Below, piece by piece: positions 29,216 to 38,787 of a stretch of DNA of 64,000 bases. The position numbers and the translations under genes are program-made. Origin of the DNA: Alphaproteobacteria bacterium (GTDB lineage: Bacteria; Pseudomonadota; Alphaproteobacteria; Rhodobacterales; Rhodobacteraceae); the NCBI GenBank assembly GCA_030429495.1, contig JAUIFH010000006.1, forward strand, positions 62,001 to 126,000, written 5' to 3'. The notes beneath the pieces are model-generated. The model made no database searches. It was given only the letters and a program-made list of their open reading frames with translations, and was not told where the DNA came from. The first letter of the stretch is position 1. Each line of letters opens with the position of its first letter.

Positions 29216-29333
29216 CGCATTCCTCCCCTGTCCCGCAGCGCGGTCTCCTGATGGGCGCGAAGGATGGGGGCAAAGGCGCGTCAGGGCAAGTGTGACGCTC
29301 GGTTCCCGCGCCCGAAACGCCACGTCAGTTTGC

Positions 29334-29361
29334 CCGGCCCCACCCCTGCGGACGGGGCCGG
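29334..29361 (-). terminator. GC-rich stem-loop after the LysM gene
   Basis: Perfect 8-base arms CCGGCCCC / GGGGCCGG with a 12-base loop, starting 8 bases downstream of the LysM stop codon on the minus strand. No T-run, so terminator strength is uncertain. Confidence 0.45.
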
Positions 29362-29368
29362 CACACCG

Positions 29369-29806
29369 TCATTTCTGCGGGATACGCAGGACCTGACCCG
29401 GATAAATCTTGTCGGGATGGGTCAGCATCGGCTTGTTGGCTTCGAAGATCTCGGGGTAGCGGTTGGCATTGCCGAGCGTCTTCTTGGCGATGGCCGACAG
29501 CGTGTCGCCCTTCACCACTGTGTGGAACACGGCGTCAGCAGTATCGTCGTCATCCGACGTCTCGACTTCGGCCACGCCATCGACGTTACCCACCGCGAGG
29601 ATGACCTTTTCCTTCATCTCCGGGGTCACGGCCTTGCCGCCGACCTTGACCTTGTCACCTTCCACCTTGATCTCAAGACCGCTCGCGTCGAGTCCAAGAT
29701 CGCTGATCTCCTTCTGCAGCGCCGCTTCGGGAACCTCGGCAGCCTCTGCCGCGCCGACACCGAACAGTTTCTTGCCAGCGCCTTTGACGAAACTCCAAAC
29801 GCCCAT
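29369..29806 (-). CDS. BON and LysM domain protein (YgaU/Kbp-like)
   Basis: A 145-residue protein. The first half holds a BON-like domain (KVKVGGKAVTPEMKEKVILA, then GNVDGVAEVE) and the C-terminus a single LysM domain (HTVVKGDTLSAIAKKTLG, then YPGQVLRIPQK). This architecture matches E. coli Kbp (YgaU), a cytoplasmic potassium-binding stress protein. No signal peptide is seen, consistent with that. ATG 29806 is preceded by GGAGG at 6 bases. It may be co-transcribed with the upstream exporter gene, although a palindromic GC block lies between them. Confidence 0.88.
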   Translation of the reverse strand: MGVWSFVKGAGKKLFGVGAAEAAEVPEAALQKEISDLGLDASGLEIKVEGDKVKVGGKAVTPEMKEKVILAVGNVDGVAEVETSDDDDTADAVFHTVVKGDTLSAIAKKTLGNANRYPEIFEANKPMLTHPDKIYPGQVLRIPQK

Positions 29807-29950
29807 GATCGCCTCCACACATTTACAGGTTTCACTAGCCCGCCCGGGCGGGCCCCGGCGGCTGCGACACTATTCGGGCTGAAGGCCGGAATGACAACAG
29901 CCGGTTGTGGGAATTGACCCAAGGGCAATCCCGGAGCCGCCGCGCTTGGT

Positions 29951-31741
29951 CTATTCGGCGGCCATGCCCTCGGTGAACTGAAGCCGGGCCAGACGGGCAT
30001 AGAGCCCGCCCTCGGCGACCAGCTTGTCATGCGTGCCGGTTGCCACGATACGACCGTGATCGAAGACGACGATCCGGTCGGCCTTCTTCACGGTCGCGAG
30101 ACGGTGGGCGACGATCAGCGTGGTGCGGGTGGCGGCAAGGTCCTCGACCGCCTTCTGCACGGCGCGTTCGCTTTCCGCGTCAAGCGCGGAGGTTGCCTCA
30201 TCCAGCAACAGGACAGGCGCGTCGCGCAGGATCGCGCGGGCGATCGCGATGCGTTGCTTTTGGCCGCCTGACACCATCACCCCGCGTTCGCCCAGCGGTG
30301 AATCGTAACCACGGGGCAGAGCGACGATGAAGTCGTGCGCGGCGGCGGCGCGGGCGGCGGCCTCGACCTCGGCATCCGTCGCGTCGGGGCGGCCATAGCG
30401 GATGTTCTCACGCGCCGAGGCCGCAAAGATCGCCGGGTCCTGCGGCACCAGCGCGATCGCGCGCCGGAAGTCGGATCGCGTCATCCCGGTCAACGACACG
30501 CCATCCAGCGTGATGCGGCCGCTGTCGGGATCGTAGAAACGCAGGAGAAGCTGGATCACCGTCGTCTTGCCGGCCCCGGAAGGACCGACAAGCGCAACCG
30601 TCTCGCCCGGCCGAACATGGAGGTCCACACCCTCAAGTGCGGACCGGTCGGGGCGCGACGGGTAATGGAAGGTCACACCCTCGAACGCGATCTCGCCCCG
30701 CGCCGGGCGCGGAAGGGGCGTCGGGTGGTCCGGGTCATGCACGGTGTCGGTCGCGTTCAGAAGTTCCACCAGGCGCTCCGTCGCGCCGGCGGCGCGCTGC
30801 AACTCGCCCCAGATTTCCGAAAGGGCGGCGACAGAACCCGCAGCCATGACGGCATAGATCACGAACTGCACCAGTTCGCCCGCGCTCATCGCACCGGCGC
30901 GGACATCGCGCGCACCGATCCAGAGGACGCCGACGACACCGGCGAAGACGAGGAAGATCACGATCACCGTCATCGCCGCACGGGTGCGGATGCGGGCCTT
31001 GGCGGAGGTGAAGCTCTCCTCGGTCACGCGGCCGAACTCGGCGCGTGCGCCGTCTTCCTGCGTGAAGGCCTGCACGGTCTGGACCGCGCCCAGCGCCTCG
31101 GACGCGGTGCCGGACGAGGCGGCGATCCAGTCCTGGTTCTCGCGGCTGAGTTGCCGCAGTCGACGGCCCTGGGTGATGATGGGAACGATCACGGCGGGCA
31201 CGATGAGCAGGACGAGACCGGTCAGCTTCGCCGATGTGAAAAGCATGAGGATCACGCCGCCGATCAGGATCAGGCAGTTCCTTAGCGCGACCGAGACGGA
31301 GGAGCCGATCACCGACAGGATCAGCGTCGTGTCGGTAGTGATGCGGCTGACGACCTCGCCGGTCATGATCGTCTCGTAGAAAGCCGGGCTCATCCCGATC
31401 ACGCGGCAGAACACGGCGCGGCGAATGTCTGCCACGACACGCTCGCCAAGGCGCGTCACGAGGTAATAGCGCGCGCCGGTGCCAAGCGCGAGAAGGCCGG
31501 CGACGGCCACAGCGCCAGCAAAGTAGCTGTCGAGAAGTTCGGCCCCGTCGCCGAACCCGTCGACGACCCTGCGCACCGCGATCGGCAGGATCAGCGAGAT
31601 CGACGCCGTCAGAACCAGCGCGATTAAGGCCAGCGCGACCAGTCCGCGATAGGGCGCGATGAAGGGCACAAGGCCAGAAAGTGCGCCCACCCGCTTCGAG
31701 GCGGCCCGCTCTTCAGTCTTGCTGTCGTTTCCGCGCGCCAT
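29951..31741 (-). CDS. ABC exporter, fused membrane and ATPase domains (MsbA-like)
   Basis: A half-transporter of 596 residues acting as a homodimer in the inner membrane. The membrane domain (about residues 20-320) has six hydrophobic segments and the ITTDTTLI coupling region. The ATPase domain has Walker A (GPSGAGKTTVIQLLLRFY), the Q-loop (ALVPQDPAIFAASAREN), the signature (VSGGQKQRIAIARAIL), Walker B (LLLDEATSALD) and the switch His (VAHRLAT). ATG 31741 is preceded by GGAGGG. The family includes lipid A flippases and multidrug exporters, so the substrate is open. Confidence 0.9.
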   Translation of the reverse strand: MARGNDSKTEERAASKRVGALSGLVPFIAPYRGLVALALIALVLTASISLILPIAVRRVVDGFGDGAELLDSYFAGAVAVAGLLALGTGARYYLVTRLGERVVADIRRAVFCRVIGMSPAFYETIMTGEVVSRITTDTTLILSVIGSSVSVALRNCLILIGGVILMLFTSAKLTGLVLLIVPAVIVPIITQGRRLRQLSRENQDWIAASSGTASEALGAVQTVQAFTQEDGARAEFGRVTEESFTSAKARIRTRAAMTVIVIFLVFAGVVGVLWIGARDVRAGAMSAGELVQFVIYAVMAAGSVAALSEIWGELQRAAGATERLVELLNATDTVHDPDHPTPLPRPARGEIAFEGVTFHYPSRPDRSALEGVDLHVRPGETVALVGPSGAGKTTVIQLLLRFYDPDSGRITLDGVSLTGMTRSDFRRAIALVPQDPAIFAASARENIRYGRPDATDAEVEAAARAAAAHDFIVALPRGYDSPLGERGVMVSGGQKQRIAIARAILRDAPVLLLDEATSALDAESERAVQKAVEDLAATRTTLIVAHRLATVKKADRIVVFDHGRIVATGTHDKLVAEGGLYARLARLQFTEGMAAE

Positions 31742-32029
31742 GCCGCCCTCCGATCCGACGGGTTTAGGCCGGGCGGGCCGCCGGGGCAAGCATGCAGGCA
31801 ACAGTCGCTGCCCGGACGGTCATATGGCGTGGAGCAGAGGTCTTTCGCCAAAGCAATAAACGAGTGCTTTTTTCCGTTGAACGCAATATTCTTCTTCCAA
31901 TGGCAGCACGCCACGTCAGATTTACGAATTTTATTGCGCAGGACCGGAAAAAAGGGAGCAGATCCCACGCGATTGGGGTGACACTTTTCCATCCCCGGCT
32001 GGTCCGGGGCAAAAACGAGGGAGAAGACA

Positions 32030-32464
32030 ATGGCAAACACATTCGTTGCCGCCTATGACGGCAGCCCTGCCGGAAGGCGGGCGGTCGACTTCGCGCTCGC
32101 GCAGGCCAAGGCGGCCGGCGCATCGCTGGTCGTCGCTCACGTTCTGGAGTGGTCGCCCTATTCGTTCCTGACACCCGACGAGATCGCTGAGCGGCACAAG
32201 CGGCGTGGTGAGGAACTGGCCCGCGCGGAAAGCGCGGTGATCGCGCCTCTGATGGCTGAACTGAAGGCCTCCGGCGTCAAGGCTAAGAGCGAAATCAAGT
32301 ACGGCCATGTCGCCGAAACGCTCTGCGATATCGCCAAGGCCCACGGTGCGGGCCAGATCTTCATCGGCCGCACCGGTCATTCGACCATCGTGGAGCGGCT
32401 TTTCGGGTCGGTCGCGGGTTCACTCGCCCAGATCGCGCCGGTGCCCTGCACCATCGTGCCGTAA
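32030..32464 (+). CDS. Universal stress protein, UspA family
   Basis: A 144-residue cytoplasmic stress protein. The N-terminal AYDGSPAGRRAVDFAL strand-loop and the C-terminal ATP-binding motif (GRTGHSTIVERLFGSVA, of the G-2x-G-9x-G-S type) indicate the nucleotide-binding class. It lies 18 bases before the symporter gene and is almost certainly in one transcript with it, so it may modulate or report on that transporter. The 288-base leader upstream is AT-rich in parts and includes a small CCCCGG-N5-CCGGGG hairpin at 31993-32009. Confidence 0.9.
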   Translation: MANTFVAAYDGSPAGRRAVDFALAQAKAAGASLVVAHVLEWSPYSFLTPDEIAERHKRRGEELARAESAVIAPLMAELKASGVKAKSEIKYGHVAETLCDIAKAHGAGQIFIGRTGHSTIVERLFGSVAGSLAQIAPVPCTIVP

Positions 32465-32482
32465 CCAGACAGGGACAGTCAC

Positions 32483-34030
32483 ATGAACAAGAGAATGGAA
32501 ACGCGCGCCCTTGTCGGCGCAGCTGGTGCATCGCTTCTTGCAGGCGCGGCGCAGGCACAGTCGCTTGACGAGACCATCAACGCCGCCTTCGCGGGTGCGA
32601 CTGGGTGGTTCGTCAACTTCATCTTCTCCCCCTTCCCGGGAACATCCTTCCCATGGATCGTCGCCTGGCTCGTGGTCGCGGCTTCGGTCTTCACCCTCTA
32701 TTTTGGCTTCATCCAGTTTCGGGTGATCAAGCACTCGATCCAACTCGTGAAGGGTGACTATTCCGACCCGAACGACGCGGGCGAGGTCAGCCACTTCCAG
32801 GCGCTCGCCACCGCCCTTTCGGGCACCGTCGGCCTTGGCAATATCGCGGGCGTCGCGGTCGCCATCGGCATCGGGGGTCCGGGGGCAACGTTCTGGATGA
32901 TCCTTGCGGGTCTCCTTGGCATGGCGTCGAAATTCACCGAATGTACGCTCGGCGTGAAATATCGCAACGAATACCCTGACGGCACCGTTTCAGGCGGCCC
33001 GATGTATTACATCACGAAGGGTTTCGCCGAACGCGGCATGCCCGGCGGCAAGTTCCTTGCAGCGCTCTTCGCGGTGTTCTGTATCCTCGGCGCCTTCGGC
33101 GGCGGCAACATGTTCCAGGCCAACCAGGCGCATCAGCAGCTCTCGGGCGTGCTCGGCGACTATCCGGGCTGGATCACCGGCGTGATCTTCGCCATCGTCG
33201 TCTTTGTCGTGATCGTCGGCGGCATCAAGTCAATTGCCCAGGTGACCGAAAAGATCGTGCCCTTCATGGCGATCCTCTATTGCGGCACCGCACTGATCAT
33301 CATCCTGATGAATTTCGGCAATATCGGCTGGGCCTTCGGCCAAATCTTTGCCGGTGCCTTCACCGGGCTTGGCATCGCGGGCGGTGCGGTCGGCGCGCTG
33401 ATCCAGGGCTTCAAGCGGGCGGCCTTCTCGAACGAGGCGGGCGTCGGTTCCGCCGCCATCGCCCACTCGGCCGTGCGGACGAAAGAGCCAATCACCGAGG
33501 GCTTCGTGTCGCTACTTGAACCGTTCATCGACACCGTGGTGATCTGCACGATGACCGCCCTGGTGATCATCTTCACCCAGCAGCTTGTGACCGACCCGGC
33601 CACCGGCCTCTACGTCATGGACGAAGCCACCGGTCGTATTGCCACTGTCGGCGGCACGTCGGGTGTCGGCCTGACCTCGGCCGCCTTCGGTTCCGCCTTC
33701 GCGTTCTTCCCATATATCCTCGTCGTGGCGGTCGTGCTCTTCGCCTTCTCGACGATGATCTCGTGGTCCTATTACGGACTGAAGGCGTGGACCTATCTTT
33801 TCGGTGAGGGCAAGACGCAGGAACTGAGTTTCAAGCTTCTGTTTTGCTTCTTCGTCATCGTCGGCGCGGCGGCGAGCCTTGGCCCGGTCATCGACTTCTC
33901 CGATGCCGCGATCTTCGCCATGGCGGTCGTGAACATCATCGGCCTCTATGTCCTGATGCCGATCGTCAAGCGCGAGGTCGAAAGCTATCTGAGCCGGTTG
34001 AAGTCGGGCGAGATCAAGAAGTTCGTCTGA
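32483..34030 (+). CDS. Sodium/alanine symporter, AGCS family
   Basis: Inner-membrane sodium:amino-acid symporter, 515 residues. Family blocks are clear: [20 protein letters not shown], then [27 protein letters not shown], and [20 protein letters not shown]. The N-terminus carries a signal-like segment ([17 protein letters not shown]), seen in many alphaproteobacterial members. About ten to twelve membrane helices follow. Alanine or glycine is the usual substrate of the family. A strong terminator follows the gene. Confidence 0.95.
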   Translation: MNKRMETRALVGAAGASLLAGAAQAQSLDETINAAFAGATGWFVNFIFSPFPGTSFPWIVAWLVVAASVFTLYFGFIQFRVIKHSIQLVKGDYSDPNDAGEVSHFQALATALSGTVGLGNIAGVAVAIGIGGPGATFWMILAGLLGMASKFTECTLGVKYRNEYPDGTVSGGPMYYITKGFAERGMPGGKFLAALFAVFCILGAFGGGNMFQANQAHQQLSGVLGDYPGWITGVIFAIVVFVVIVGGIKSIAQVTEKIVPFMAILYCGTALIIILMNFGNIGWAFGQIFAGAFTGLGIAGGAVGALIQGFKRAAFSNEAGVGSAAIAHSAVRTKEPITEGFVSLLEPFIDTVVICTMTALVIIFTQQLVTDPATGLYVMDEATGRIATVGGTSGVGLTSAAFGSAFAFFPYILVVAVVLFAFSTMISWSYYGLKAWTYLFGEGKTQELSFKLLFCFFVIVGAAASLGPVIDFSDAAIFAMAVVNIIGLYVLMPIVKREVESYLSRLKSGEIKKFV

Positions 34031-34051
34031 ACCTGACCGCATGAACGACAA

Positions 34052-34080
34052 GGCCGGGCGGGAAACCGCCCGGCCTTTTT
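34052..34080 (+). terminator. Rho-independent terminator after the symporter gene
   Basis: Perfect 10-base stem GGCCGGGCGG / CCGCCCGGCC with a GAAA loop, followed by TTTTT. It lies 21 bases after the symporter stop codon. Confidence 0.95.
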
Positions 34081-34182
34081 CGTCCGGCTTTCCTGGCAGA
34101 TCTGACACAAGCGCCGTTGCCGAGCCGGGGCGGAAACGGCTAGGCTCCCCCCACCGGCGAACCCTGCCGGGAGCGAGCGAGC

Positions 34183-35181
34183 ATGACCGGACCGACCGTC
34201 AAGACCCTGCCCGAACTGACCGCGCGCCTGCGCGAAGCGAAAGGGCAGGAAACGATCCTCGTCGAGGGCCGGTTCGGCGCCGCCGAACTCGCCGGCGTCC
34301 ACGTCCGCAACCGAGTGACGATCGCTGCCGCCAGCCCCGGAGCCGCGCATTTTGAACGGCTCAGTATTCGCGACTGCCGGGGCCTGCACTTCGCCGGACT
34401 GACGTTCTGGCCGGAAGGACCGGTCGAGCGGAGCCGGGCGAAACTCTATCTCTTCACCGCTGACCCGCTTTCGAGCGACATCGAGGTTTCCAGTTCCGTG
34501 TTTCGCGGACGCGCCGACAGCGATGGACACACCCGCTGGTCGAAAGCCGAATGGGACGCCGCCAAGATCGGCGCAGTCTTCCTGCGCGGCCCGCGCGGCG
34601 TGATCCGTAACAACGCAGCGATCGGCGTGAACTTCGGCTACAACGTCACCGGGGAAAGCTCCGAGATATTCGGCAATACCGTATTCGGCTTCTCGGGCGA
34701 TGGATTGCGGGTCGCGGCGGATAATTGCGTGGTGATCGGCAACCGCGTCATGGACGCGGTACAGATCGACGCGAACCATCCGGACGGCTTCCAGGCCTTC
34801 AAACAGAAGGGCCAGACGCTGAACGGACTTGTCGTCAAGGACAACGTGATCCTCGAATGGACGGTGCGGCCGAACAACCCGCTTCGCGCCCGGCTTCAGG
34901 GGCTGAGCCTGCATGACGGCCCCTACACCAATGTCGTGATCCGCGACAATTCTGTCGCCTGTTCAAGCCCGAACGGAATCCGCGTGAACAGGACACGAGA
35001 CCTTGAGCTGACAGGCAACCGTGTGCGCCACGCCGACGGGAAGCGCGGCAACGACCCCAAGATCAGGCTTAGCAACTGCTCCGGCCGGATCGTCGTCGAG
35101 GGCAATCAGGCGGAAAAGTTCGTCGTTCCCACCGGCCTCGGGCGCAATAACCGGGAACCGGACTATTCTGTCGCGTTCTGA
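34183..35181 (+). CDS. Right-handed parallel beta-helix protein
   Basis: A 332-residue protein made of repeated short strands with Asn-ladder patterns (for example GVIRNNAAIGVNFGYN, ENTVFGF-like GNTVFGFSGDGLRV, DNCVVIGNRVMDAVQI, KDNVILEW, IRDNSVACSSPNGIRV, LTGNRV). This is the beta-helix fold of polysaccharide lyases, C5-epimerases and phage tailspikes. No signal peptide is evident. DANHPDGFQAF near residue 205 resembles active-site-like loops of such enzymes, but no catalytic set can be claimed. Good ribosome binding region (GGGAGCGAG). Confidence 0.75.
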   Translation: MTGPTVKTLPELTARLREAKGQETILVEGRFGAAELAGVHVRNRVTIAAASPGAAHFERLSIRDCRGLHFAGLTFWPEGPVERSRAKLYLFTADPLSSDIEVSSSVFRGRADSDGHTRWSKAEWDAAKIGAVFLRGPRGVIRNNAAIGVNFGYNVTGESSEIFGNTVFGFSGDGLRVAADNCVVIGNRVMDAVQIDANHPDGFQAFKQKGQTLNGLVVKDNVILEWTVRPNNPLRARLQGLSLHDGPYTNVVIRDNSVACSSPNGIRVNRTRDLELTGNRVRHADGKRGNDPKIRLSNCSGRIVVEGNQAEKFVVPTGLGRNNREPDYSVAF

Positions 35182-35228
35182 ACGCGCAGCGCCGCAATGC
35201 AGGCACGCTGAAATGTCGGTGGGAGGTC

Positions 35229-35302
35229 TGGAGCGGGCGGCGGGAATCGAACCCGCGTCTCCTGCTTGGAAGGCAGGGGTCTTACCATTACACAACGCCC
35301 GC
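35229..35302 (-). tRNA. tRNA-Gly (anticodon TCC)
   Basis: On the minus strand the gene begins GCGGGCG at 35302 and ends CGCCCGC-T-CCA at 35229, so acceptor arms pair fully and CCA is encoded. The anticodon stem CCTGC/GCAGG encloses CTTCCAA, giving anticodon TCC. The T arm is GCGGG-TTCGATT-CCCGC and the D arm carries TAATGGTAA. It lies between the beta-helix gene and the type I secretion genes. Confidence 0.97.
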
Positions 35303-35370
35303 TCAGGCGGTTGGTGAGTATTTCAGGGAGTATTCCGGGTCAAGCACGAAGTTCCGTCCGCCGACCCGTC

Positions 35371-36687
35371 TCAGCCGCGGAACGCACGGGCAAAGTAATC
35401 GGTGAGCGGCTTCGACAGATAGGCGATGGGTGAACGTTCCTCGGTCTTCACGAACACTTCGACCGGCATCCCCGGCAGGAGAACGTGGCCTTCAAGCTTG
35501 TCGAGTTCGCCTTCCTCGGGCAGCAGTTCGACGACATAGAAGGAATTCCCGCTCGCCTCGTCGGTGATCACGTCTGGCGAGACTTTCGAGACATGGCCGA
35601 ACAGTTCCGGCGTGTTGCGCTGGTCGAACACCGTGAAGCGCAGCGTCGCTTCCTGACGGACATGAATCTGGTCGATGCTCGATGTGTCGATCCGCGCGGA
35701 GACCACCAGCGGCTGATCCTGCGGAATCACATACATGATCGACTGCGCCGGCTGGATCACCGAGCGGAGCGCGAAGACCCGCGTCGCATGGACGATGCCG
35801 CTGACCGGCGTCTTGATATCGAGCCGCGACAGCTTGTCGAGCAGCGAGCGGCGGCGCTCGGACAGTTCGATCTCCGAATACTGGAGGTCACGAAGCGTGG
35901 CGATCGCGTTGCGGACGGTGCCGGTCTTCAGCTTCACGAGTTCGATGCGGATCGCCGCGATCTGGCCCTTCAACTCTGCAATATCCGCGTTCAGCTTGCC
36001 GATCTCGCCGAGAAGGGATGCCTCTTCGCTCCGCAGTTGCAGGACGCGGGCCGCCTGTGACAGGCCGCGCTCAAGCAGTGATTCCTGGTTAGCGAGTTCC
36101 TGCGACACCAATTCCTTGCGCAGATGCAGGGCCTCAAGCTGCGCGTCGATGCCCTCGATCCGGCTACCGATCTGCGCGATCTGTTCGTTGAGAAGATCGC
36201 GTTCCTCCTCAAGTGACAAGCGGCTCGCCTCGAACTGGCGCCGCTGACCGCTCAACTGCCGCTGGACGACGGGATCGGTTGCCTCCAGCGCCAGAAGTTC
36301 CTCGGGAAACACGATCTCGTCCAGTTCGTCGCGCTCCGCCTCGAGCCGCGCGGCGCGCGAGAGGATCTCGTAAAGCTGGCCCGACGTGATCGCGAGTTCC
36401 GCCACAAGCTCGGTATCGTCGAGCCGGATCACGGTGTCGCCCGCCTCCACGATGTCGCCGTCCTTGGCAAGGATGGCGCCCACGACACCACCCTCGGGGT
36501 GCTGGATGACCTGACGGTTGCTCTGGACCTGCACGACGCCGGTGGACACGACCGCGCCAGCGATGCGCGCCGTTACCGACCACGCGCCAAGCCCGCCGAG
36601 CAGCACCGCGACGGCCAGGAACCCGATGAAAAGCGGAAAACGGGCGCGGCGCGGCGTGGCGCCCCCCTGCTGAATTTGCACGCTCAT
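35371..36687 (-). CDS. Type I secretion membrane-fusion protein, HlyD family
   Basis: Periplasmic adaptor of 438 residues linking the inner-membrane ATPase to an outer-membrane TolC-type channel. It has one N-terminal membrane segment (about residues 17-38), a short barrel piece (GVVQVQSNRQVIQHPEGGVV), a long coiled-coil hairpin (about 95-270), the HlyD motif (DIKTPVSGIVHATRVFAL) and the C-terminal VFVKTEERSPIAYLSKPL segment typical of PrtE/HlyD. ATG 36687 overlaps the ATPase stop codon. No TolC gene is in the window. Confidence 0.93.
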   Translation of the reverse strand: MSVQIQQGGATPRRARFPLFIGFLAVAVLLGGLGAWSVTARIAGAVVSTGVVQVQSNRQVIQHPEGGVVGAILAKDGDIVEAGDTVIRLDDTELVAELAITSGQLYEILSRAARLEAERDELDEIVFPEELLALEATDPVVQRQLSGQRRQFEASRLSLEEERDLLNEQIAQIGSRIEGIDAQLEALHLRKELVSQELANQESLLERGLSQAARVLQLRSEEASLLGEIGKLNADIAELKGQIAAIRIELVKLKTGTVRNAIATLRDLQYSEIELSERRRSLLDKLSRLDIKTPVSGIVHATRVFALRSVIQPAQSIMYVIPQDQPLVVSARIDTSSIDQIHVRQEATLRFTVFDQRNTPELFGHVSKVSPDVITDEASGNSFYVVELLPEEGELDKLEGHVLLPGMPVEVFVKTEERSPIAYLSKPLTDYFARAFRG

Positions 36688-38417
36688 TCCGGCTTGACCT
36701 CTCTCACGGCGCGCTGCACCCCCTTCACGTTGCGGATCACCGAGTTGATGATTTCGTCCCGCGGGCCGAAGGCGGTCGCCACGCCCGCTTCCACAACCAT
36801 CAGCAGGTCGCATTCCGAAATTGCCGTTGGCCGGTGCGTCATGATGACGACCGATTTCCCGGCTTCCTTGAACTGGCGCACGCTGGCATTCAGCGCGTTC
36901 GAACCTTCGGCATCCAGCGCGGAGTTCGGCTCATCCAGGATGAGCAGAACCGGGTCACCGTAGAGCGCGCGCGCCAGCGCGATCCTCTGGCGTTGGCCAC
37001 CGGAAAGCTGGCTTTCGTTGCCGTCGATGAAGGTGTCGTAGCCGTCGGCAAGTCCGAGGATGATATCATGCGCGTTAGCGGCCATCGCGGCGGCCACGAC
37101 GGCCTTCGGGTCCGGCTTGATCGACATCCGCGCGATATTTTCCGCGATCGTGCCGCTGAACAACGTCACCGATTGCGGAAGGTAGCCGATCTGGCGGCCC
37201 AGTTCGTCGGGCTCATACTGGTCCAGCGTCGCACCGCCCAGACGCACCTCTCCGGCGACAGGCGGCCAGACGCCCGCCAGCGTACGGGCCAGCGTCGACT
37301 TGCCGGAACCGCTGCGCCCGATCACGCCAAGCGCCTGACCGGGCTTGAGCTGGAAAGCGACGTTGCGGATCGTGGCCTTCTTCGAGCCGGGCGGGATCAC
37401 CGAGATACCAGAGGCGGTAAGCGATGCCGCCGGAACCGGCAATTTCGTCCGCGGCGCCTCGGGCGGCACTGCGGACAGCAGGCGGCCCAGCGCCGCCCAC
37501 CCGGCGCGCGCCCTTTGCAGCACGTTCCACTGCCCCATCAGCTGTTCGACCGGCGCCAATGCACGACCCAACAGGATCGAGCCGGCGATCATCGCGCCCG
37601 CCGTCATCTCGTTGTGGATCACGAGATAGGCGCCCAGCGCGAGCATCGCCGACTGGAGGAACAGGCGGCTTGACTTGGTGACCGCCTGGAAGCTGCCGGT
37701 CCAGTCATTGGCGAACATCGTCAGCGATTGTGCTTCGGCACGCAGACGCGACAGGCGGTCGACAAAGGCGTCCTTCATGCCTTGCGAGAGCACAACCTCG
37801 CTTCCGCGGCGCGCATCGGCGGCGAATCCCAGCGCGCGTTCGGCGCTGATCTGCGCTTCGCGGACCTTGCGCTGGGTCATCAGCTGATTGATCAGCGTCA
37901 GCGAGACGAGGAAGCCACCGCCAAAGACCGCGAGCCAGCCCAGCCATGGGTGAAAGATGAAGATCGCGCCGAGAAAGAGCGGCGTCCATGGCAGATCCAT
38001 CATCGCGAGGAAGGCCGGCGAGGAATAGAAGTGCTGAACGGAGTCGAGGTCACGCAGCGCCTCGTTCTGCAACTGGCGCTCCCGCGGGCCGACGCTCTGG
38101 CGCAGCGCGGCGGTGAATATCCGCCGGTCCAGCCCGGTCTGGAAATTCGCACCGATCCGCGCCATCACCCGGCCACGGGCGTAATCCAGAACCGCCATGA
38201 GAAGGAACAGACTGGCAACGAGGCCGAACAGAGCGACAAGCGTTTCCTCGGAGCGAGAGCTCAGAACCCGGTCATAGACCTGCAGCATAAACAGCGGTCC
38301 GGTCAGCATCAGCAGATTGACGAAGATGCTGAAGAGGACCGCGGACAGGAACGACCCGACCCCCTGGCGACGCGCTTTCCTGAGCTCGGCCTCTCCCATC
38401 ATTCCAGAGCCGAGCAT
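36684..38417 (-). CDS. Type I secretion system permease/ATPase, PrtD family
   Basis: Inner-membrane ABC transporter of 577 residues that energises one-step export of RTX-type proteins. N-terminal membrane region (MLTGPLFMLQVYDRVLSSRS is the diagnostic PrtD block), then an ATPase with Walker A (GRSGSGKSTLARTLAG), the QSVTLFSGTIAENIAR segment, the signature (LSGGQRQRIALARAL), Walker B (LLILDEPNSALD) and the switch His (MTHRPT). It lacks a peptidase-like N-terminal domain, as in PrtD. GGGAG precedes the ATG. A likely client in this window is the RTX haem peroxidase 18 kb away. Confidence 0.95.
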   Translation of the reverse strand: MLGSGMMGEAELRKARRQGVGSFLSAVLFSIFVNLLMLTGPLFMLQVYDRVLSSRSEETLVALFGLVASLFLLMAVLDYARGRVMARIGANFQTGLDRRIFTAALRQSVGPRERQLQNEALRDLDSVQHFYSSPAFLAMMDLPWTPLFLGAIFIFHPWLGWLAVFGGGFLVSLTLINQLMTQRKVREAQISAERALGFAADARRGSEVVLSQGMKDAFVDRLSRLRAEAQSLTMFANDWTGSFQAVTKSSRLFLQSAMLALGAYLVIHNEMTAGAMIAGSILLGRALAPVEQLMGQWNVLQRARAGWAALGRLLSAVPPEAPRTKLPVPAASLTASGISVIPPGSKKATIRNVAFQLKPGQALGVIGRSGSGKSTLARTLAGVWPPVAGEVRLGGATLDQYEPDELGRQIGYLPQSVTLFSGTIAENIARMSIKPDPKAVVAAAMAANAHDIILGLADGYDTFIDGNESQLSGGQRQRIALARALYGDPVLLILDEPNSALDAEGSNALNASVRQFKEAGKSVVIMTHRPTAISECDLLMVVEAGVATAFGPRDEIINSVIRNVKGVQRAVREVKPE

Positions 38418-38787
38418 CCTATTCTCCCGCGAAGCGATTCAAATTTGGAACCTGAACAAACGAATGGCCATCAATCTACTTTTAAAGGCCTAAGGAAACA
38501 ACAGCGAGCGCTTGGCGGTTTCATGGATAACCATGATTGCCCCCAACACAGGTCATTGTTTCCTCAGCCATCGGGAATCCCCGCGTGACGCGCGCCCGTG
38601 GCACGATCGGGCCGGAAAACCCGATTTCTCAAGTTGTTGAAGGGCCGCGTTGTGCCATAATGGCCGGACAGATTGGGAAATGCCGGCGACCAGGCGGGCG
38701 TGGTGCCGAACAGATTGACGGCCGGGGTGATGCCGAAGGCGCAAACCCACATTCCGGTGGCATTTGACGAGGTTGAACGCGTTATTG
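38418..38787. other. 370-bp divergent intergenic region (type I secretion / sulfotransferase)
   Basis: No gene seen. Contains an inverted repeat TCATGG-N4-CCATGA at 38521-38536 and a promoter-like pair for the plus-strand gene at 38634-38661. Part is more AT-rich than the flanks. Confidence 0.6.
38634..38661 (+). promoter_or_regulatory. Candidate sigma-70 promoter for the sulfotransferase-like gene
   Basis: TTGTTG (38634-38639), a 16-base spacer and CATAAT (38656-38661). Each hexamer matches the consensus at four or five of six positions. The predicted start near 38668 gives a leader of about 120 bases. Confidence 0.4.

Noticed and set aside
31742-32029. FNR-type anaerobic box upstream of the universal stress protein
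   Set aside because: The AT-rich leader was scanned for TTGAT-N4-ATCAA and no acceptable match was found; only a small GC hairpin near the start codon is present.
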